Below are positions 58,038 to 64,000 of a stretch of DNA of 64,000 nucleotides, one piece after another. The translations under genes and the position numbers were made by a program. The first letter of the stretch is position 1; the number at the start of each line of letters is the position of its first letter. A model generated the notes under the pieces. The model was not told where the DNA came from. It made no database searches and saw only the letters and a list, made by a program, of their open reading frames with translations. Source of the stretch: Branchiostoma belcheri (taxonomy: Eukaryota; Chordata; Leptocardii; Amphioxiformes; Branchiostomatidae); assembly GCF_001625305.1 (NCBI RefSeq), contig NW_017803880.1:152901-216900 (forward strand). The letters run 5' to 3'.

Positions 58038-58408
58038 GGCCACACCAATTTAATTTGTTGGTTCTCGGTTTTTTTCAGAAAAAAATATGAAGCGACAGGG
58101 CGAAAAAAATAAAAATAAAAACAGGTCTAGGCAGCATATTATAGCCCCAAATGCTACAATATGAGCCATGAAGTCAACAAAAAAGGCTGGGTTAAAATTT
58201 AAAGTATAAATTTTGAACTTTTAATCAAACCACTGCATTGATAGATGGAAAAACTGTAACAACTAGGAAGAAAAGGAATTTCCTCAACTGTTGGGGGCAA
58301 AATATGAGCATTTTTGAGTTGATTCAGAACCAGAATCTTTTTTTTTTTGCAAATCAGAAAAAAATGAAGAGGCGAATCCGAGAACCAACAAATTAAATTG
58401 GTGTGGCC
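58038..58408. mobile_element. PIF/Harbinger-type MITE (371 bp)
   Basis: A 31-bp perfect terminal inverted repeat begins GGCCACACCAATTTAATTTG. It is flanked by TTA at 58035-58037 and 58409-58411. GGCC ends and a TTA duplication indicate PIF/Harbinger. The internal sequence is A/T-rich and non-coding. Confidence 0.93.
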
Positions 58409-61400
58409 TTAGTATTGTTTTAAATTCCACACTTCATGTGGTCCTCCTTCAATATAGGCCAAACGAAGTGACCCTGAAGGAGTAGAACTGTTTTCAGACA
58501 TGCTGTCCACAAGGCTAAATTGCAGAATGGACAACTCAGAAACTTACTTCATCAATGTGTACTACAAGATGCAAAAGGTATAATAATACATGACACAGAG
58601 AAGTAAAAACTACACTACAATTGTTGATACACTTGATCATTATCAGGATGTTCGCTATGTTTCCTTTTTTTTCAGTGTTTGACTGTACTGAGTGTGAGTC
58701 TATGAGTTTAATTCTGTTTAAAATATGTTAAGAGGTATGGGTGGAGTAATGATCAGTATTTTTTTTTTCAAATAATCTTTATTGTTATTTCAAAGAATAA
58801 AGGCAAAGGACATGTTCACATACAAAAAAAAAATACCCAGAGACATTTTGCAAACAATACATCAGTCTAACAATTTACCATACAGTGGACCGCATTTCAA
58901 CATATGTTTATCCATTTTCCCAGTTGTGTGCAATCACATATTGTAATTTGTGATAGTATTTAACATAATCTGTAAAGCCCTTAATCGTAACAAACTTAAA
59001 CTGTCTGTTTTTATAGATAGAGAGCTTCAATATCAATAACAATATGTTCAGGACAATAGGATGAGTAATCCTAAGTATTTGAGTATTGAAGTTCGGTCTA
59101 TTTATTTATTTTACATATTAATGTGTGTAATATCTCCTTCACAGAAGAAATTGTCGTCTACAAGTAAAGAGCATTGTTGGACGTGCAAGCAGTGACTGGA
59201 TGAGTGTTCTGTCCGCAAAGACATCGGTAAGTTATGACATATGAATGCACTGATTCAAATGAATTGACTACAATCAGATACAACCACAAAGAAAACAGTT
59301 GAGAATGTCAGATGCCAGTATCTGGAGTACCTTCTCCTGCAACAGAGGGAACTTTGGTCTGTGAACAGTACTTCTCCGGCCATCACGGCGCAAACGAGGT
59401 AAAAAACATACCTAGTTGCGCAAAGCTGCGCTCATTATAAACCCAAATTGTGCAGAATATGCTTCCCCGAATAAAGCCTGATGAGTATGAATGTGCCTTT
59501 TAATTGGTTTCGTTCTATTCCAGGTCACATGGTTATGTCTATGAATATACATATCTCAGAAAGCATCAATACAACTGCCATCATCCACCTGCATATTTAA
59601 TACAACAGCCTTTTCTGAACGGTACATTTTGCAGCAGAATGGACATTAAATGTTGAAAGTCTTTGTCAAGGCCACAGAATCCATCACCATTAAAGATATG
59701 GTTGGGTCTGTAGTCGTCATTTTGCACGATATCTTGCACGCCACTTAGGTATACTGCCGACACCAAGGGTATCTGGACGTCCATGAAAGCAGCTGCTGCC
59801 ACAGACTGGGGGACTGATTGTGTGGAAGGAGGATCAAAAGAGGAAGCTGTGACCACCATTCCTAAACTATCTGTCCGTACCAACCCATTCTATGTCTGAG
59901 AGGCTGTGACTCCCGTGTTCATTTGCCATTGTTCATTTGCCGCGAACATTTGCCATTACGTTTCCAATAACAACTAGTTCTGTAATAACATCTATACCTT
60001 ATTTCCTCCCTTTCACAAGTAATTGACAAAAACTACTCGCTTTGCTCAATAGAGGCTCGGCGGTGCTTTAGACAAACCAAGATTGCCCACGACTGTTCCG
60101 TCTCTGCAGGGTGCTAGGATGCCACTTTCAAGTTAGGCCAGATGGATACAGGGAGAGAGCGAAACCTGGCCTAGAGCGAAACTGACCACGTTGTCCTGCT
60201 GGAAGGACGAATGAAGCGGGTCCAGATGGATATGCGACCGTTAAGACCTATGTGTTTTTTTTTTAAATTATAATTTAAATTTATTTTAGTCACATGGCAT
60301 TTTGACACTAAAGACCTAATAGTGGGGCCTTAAAATACAAGTCCTTGACATTTCTAGTTTTGATACAATGTTGAAATAAGCATGTTTCATATGTTAAACG
60401 CGAATGCTTTGGGCCTATATATCTCTATAATATCTAGTAAACTTGGCCATACATTAATGATGCAATACACTATCCATATAGGTGATTTTTTCTCTTCCAG
60501 GTGATGCGATTTGTGATGGAGGTACCATAAGATGGCGGCATTTCTCACCAATCCATGACTTGACAGAAGAAGACCTCTAGAAAATGACAACATCAAGCCT
60601 TGACGCCCACCGACAAAAGATGACATGTGCCACTGCGGCTACAGAAGAGGGGCAGTGTTCTATATTCCGGAATCAAATAAGTGTCCTTTTTCCCATTCTA
60701 GATGATGCTGGTTCTGCGGTGGCAATCACGTGGACCAACTGTGTGACAAGAAGTCGTAAGTGCACACAAATGTCTGCCCCACTGTGTATTGCATTAATAT
60801 GGTATAGTAAATATATAATGAATCTAGGAAACCTGGCCGAACCTCACTGTAAAGTATGGGGGCTCTAACTACCACTGTGGGTTTTGCGGTCACAGCCCAG
60901 GATTAAAATGATGGGAGAGGGGAATCTACAAATTCTGGCTGTGATTTTATTCTCTGGGGGCACATACCAAAAAGTTTCCGCTTTCTGTAAGACACGTCAT
61001 CTTCAACACTGGCCAGTATCTAACTAACATAACTGGAAGTTTGTTTGGCGTTTGTAAAAAATTGGGAGTGGGATAAAAAAACTAAATGTATACGCACCAA
61101 ATGATGGGGTGCATCAACCTGTTTACAAAATACATTAACAGTACATATAGCTATGTAGTTTTCTAGTACAATATACATTTTTTCTTCCGCCCGAGATTTA
61201 TTTCAAGCTTACTTAGATTCATTGACATAAATGTGGGGTGGCCAGGCTGTGTCCATGATGCCAGAATTCTGAGGAACTCCCTTCCATACAGGTGTGCTGA
61301 GAGAGGAACATTATTTCCCCCGGTAAAATTCAATAAAACATAGTGAGATTTTGCGACAAAGAGACGATTTGCGCTAGCCGATTTCAGGCGAAATGTCCGA

Positions 61401-61999
61401 AAAATGACCAATCAGCTCTCCTGATGCAACGAGAGCTGTACAAAATTCCCGGATATAACCAGATACTGCGTCCAGTGTGTAAGCCCAAACCGATCCAAAA
61501 GAAAAGTTGGTATACGGCCCATTCACTTACGACTTTTAATCCGAAACTTGCACAGGGATTTCTCAAATTTAAGTTTGTAAATTTTCTGTGATAAGCAGTG
61601 TTTGGCTTTGCAGCTGTCCTGTAGTCCTGCATATTTTGCAGTTTATGTTCTAAAACATGTAGCATTTTTTGTACTCAAGGTCTTCCAATACTTTTACTAA
61701 AATGATCCAGATCATGGAGTTCCTGCACGGCTACGTTCCAGAGCGGTAAGGCAAACTCTACCCAATCATGTGATGTGGCGACGGTCTCTCCATAGAGAGA
61801 ATGATGCACAGCAAGAGAGGCAGAAGCAACGGAGAAACTCCAAGAACGAGACGGGAAGGCCTTGTGGGGGGACCTCAGGAATTTCATATGGAAATTATTC
61901 TGCAGGTAAACAATCAGGTTAACTTCAAAATGCTACATGTAAGATCCAACTGTAAATTCTCCGTAACTAAAAGCGACTGTTCTGTGGTGCAGACGACCA
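58409..61999. other. no recognisable gene
   Basis: Short unassigned frames only, for example 59883-59581 minus (VSAVYLSGVQDIVQNDDYRP) and 60584-60868 plus. 58770-59050 is AT-rich. 61250-61320 faintly resembles a LINE end, too weak to call. Confidence 0.4.
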
Positions 62000-64000
62000 T
62001 GTTTGCCTGTAGGTGTAATAGATAAATGTGTATTTTGGTTTAGTGTTTAGATGTGTAATACGACTCCAGTTCGACTAGTCTGAATAGGTACCCTGTACAA
62101 ACTAATGGAGTTCGATTACTGATTCTTATTCGTCTTATATTAATTTCTTAGGGATGTGCTTATATCTATCTGTAGTGTAATGTATTTCTTCTATCTATGC
62201 AATCAATTCAGATAAACAAACTGAATCAGGACAATGATGGTCCATTGGAAAAAAACCCGTGGACTTTTCCTGGTCAGACACTGTGAGATGGACTGAAGGT
62301 ATGACTATTTGGTCTGAAGTATTTTTTAAAATGTTTAACTGTGCAGGATACACAAGTGCAAACAACACTGCAAAAGTGACTTGGCTCACCAACCTCGGCC
62401 AGAAGATAGTAGACTTCTGTTGGCAATTAAATGTCACAATGCCCCCTCCGACTGATGTTAAACTAGATGCTATGTTTAGATGCTATGTATACTTCTACCT
62501 CAGAAATTACTTGGCCGGAGTAAAATCTGTCTTCACTTCCACCACGATTGGTTAAGTACATTGCAGCTACCTCCCGTCACCAACGAACAAAGCGTGTACA
62601 TGAACATAGATGCGAACAGTTGGAAACCATGACAAATTCCAAGGCCATTTTCTCTGTTGTGGGCACACTGATGGAGACATGGGCATCATTGGTAGAATTC
62701 AGCATTACCTACTAGTGAGTTCCCAAAAGTGGTGTGGGGTGGCTAGAAGAATGCCAAGCTATTTGCAAGACAAACCTTTGGAAGGTTAACATCTGTACTG
62801 ATCACGGCGGGGATTAACCCCTTTACACCAAGCCGTTTGATCATGCAACAGGAGGGGGCTACAAGTATATTTGGACTGTTAATGTAAATAACCTGTTCAA
62901 CGGAAAGCCACCTGGGGCTAATTATTAACACGTTGTCATTTGTGGCCATCTGCCAATTGTTTGTTTAAGACATCCGTCTAAATGATTATTTTTTCATCCA
63001 CAGAAAGACTGCTCGGTGGCAGGGTATGAAGGGCATCTTTCACAATAACATCACTTTGATCTAGGCAAGGCCAATCGCTTGAAAAAAGGGTGTTCGCGGG
63101 GTGTCGGAGCATACTTTGCATACTTGCTGGGTTTGCTAAACATGTTATAAGCACAATTCGTGACCTGTCTTCTTGTATTATAATTAACGTACACTGATTG
63201 TGGATGGTTAACAGTGTCTAGGGGGTTTACCAATGACAATGACTACTTGTCAAGTTGTCCTCAACAACATCTAGCTTCTGTCCATCATGACAACTCGTGG
63301 TACCCTAGGTAGATTGAACATACGTCAGTTTGAACGAGAGATGGGCAGATTCTTCTGAAGGGTAGGAACTGCCTCCAGCCCCCTGGAGGATACCACAGAC
63401 CAAATCCAACTGGCTGATGATCGGAGGTCTTCTATCAGGGGCATCATATAACGTCCGGAAATGGCAATGTTTGTGGATGGAGGTGCAAATCTCAGGTCGG
63501 AGGAGTTTAAAAAAACAAGGAAATAGTCATTGGAAACATAGAGGTTTTGAGAGACCAACGTATTGAAATCAGTAGATGAAGAAAAATACCTAAGTAATGA
63601 AAATATGAAGATCAGAAATGCAGTCACAAGACTAAGGATAAGCTGCCACAAACAACAAATTGAAACTGGAAAACATACCCGAACCCCTCTGGAACAAAGG
63701 TTTTTGTCAAGAACTGTTAGAGTGGAAGCGTGATGGGCCGTTCAAAAAAGCATTAGCAGCCGTCCCCAACGTGCCGTCCGACGACGAAAGAAGCAGCGCT
63801 CCTGGGGAGGGGGGCGATTTGGGCGACAGAGACAACAAGAAGAGAGGCGGCAGTGAAAAGGAGTTTTTGCCGTCGAATGTGCGGATTTCTGTCCTAGAGC
63901 AGAGGCTTGCCTCTTGGAAGCCTTTCAGGAGATGATGCTGGCGCAGTTAAGCCAGCCTTTGCCGAGGAAGGAGAGTCAGTGAAAGAGGTTAGGACAAAAC
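62000..64000 (+). other. unassigned reading frames at the right edge
   Basis: 62259-62555 reads RWTEGMTIWSEVFFKMFNCA, then WLTNLGQKIVDFCWQLNVTM. 63660-63935 reads KLENIPEPLWNKGFCQELLE then a charged Gly/Ser-rich stretch and SVLEQRLASWKPFRR. Both are gene-like in composition but unrecognised, and the second lies near the window edge. Confidence 0.25.

Noticed and set aside
63325..63651. Minus-strand frame with FAPPSTNIAISGRYMMPLIE as a possible gene
   Set aside because: No family recognised, no splice context, and a plus-strand frame next to it is equally plausible; not enough to call.

Overview
The window looks like intergenic, transposon-dense DNA from an invertebrate nuclear genome. It is AT-rich, its genes are split by GT-AG introns, and it carries microsatellites, minisatellites and three assembly gaps. 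The mixture of element types (KDZ, DIRS, Penelope-like, PIF/Harbinger, MULE-like, several LINE families, integrase-type DNA transposons) fits a cephalochordate (amphioxus) better than a vertebrate or insect. That assignment is inference; no host gene settles it. No convincing complete host gene is visible.

Layout. 1-5552 (minus): a broken DIRS-like retroelement (multi-exon gag with a zinc knuckle, then RT-RNase H), with a 72-bp minisatellite in a gag intron. 5857-5963: LINE 3' end. 6475-19334: the main find, an apparently complete 12.9-kb DNA transposon. It has 31-bp terminal inverted repeats, inverted arrays of ~68/78-bp subterminal repeats rich in the octamer TGACGTCA, and a 10-bp direct repeat just outside both ends. 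It carries two plus-strand genes whose predicted exons splice in phase to full open frames: an 8-exon, ~573-aa P-loop ATPase resembling DUF3987 and a 9-exon, ~677-aa KDZ transposase with CxC5- and CxC6-like cysteine clusters. A LINE fragment sits between them, and a rearranged internally deleted copy lies before the right end. 19335-28900: MITE-like foldbacks, a Harbinger-type MITE nested in a tandem array, a C2H2 exon and simple repeats. 28960-33396: an NRF1/EWG-like exon on the minus strand, then a second, different KDZ transposase gene (CxC4/SWIM-like) broken by one stop and one frameshift. 33400-37700: repeats, a gap, and a cluster of perfect 14-bp palindromes. 37750-49065: fragments of LINEs, integrase-type transposases with a helix-turn-helix, a CACTA-like exon, a triplicated acidic exon and a frameshifted Myb/SANT-like gene. 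49480-50550: Penelope-like and MULE-like remnants. 50946-52152: an unrecognised three-exon reading frame. 54195-58408: a second DIRS fragment, a LINE RT fragment, a broken AAA+ gene of the CbxX/SpoVK kind, another LINE end and a second Harbinger-type MITE. 58450-64000 holds only short unassigned reading frames.

How parts fit. In the 12.9-kb element the transposase should recognise the terminal and subterminal repeats; the ATPase is its natural candidate partner or accessory helicase, although nothing in the sequence proves that role. Nearly everything else is decayed by stops, frameshifts or truncation, so the two-gene element stands out as young and possibly autonomous.
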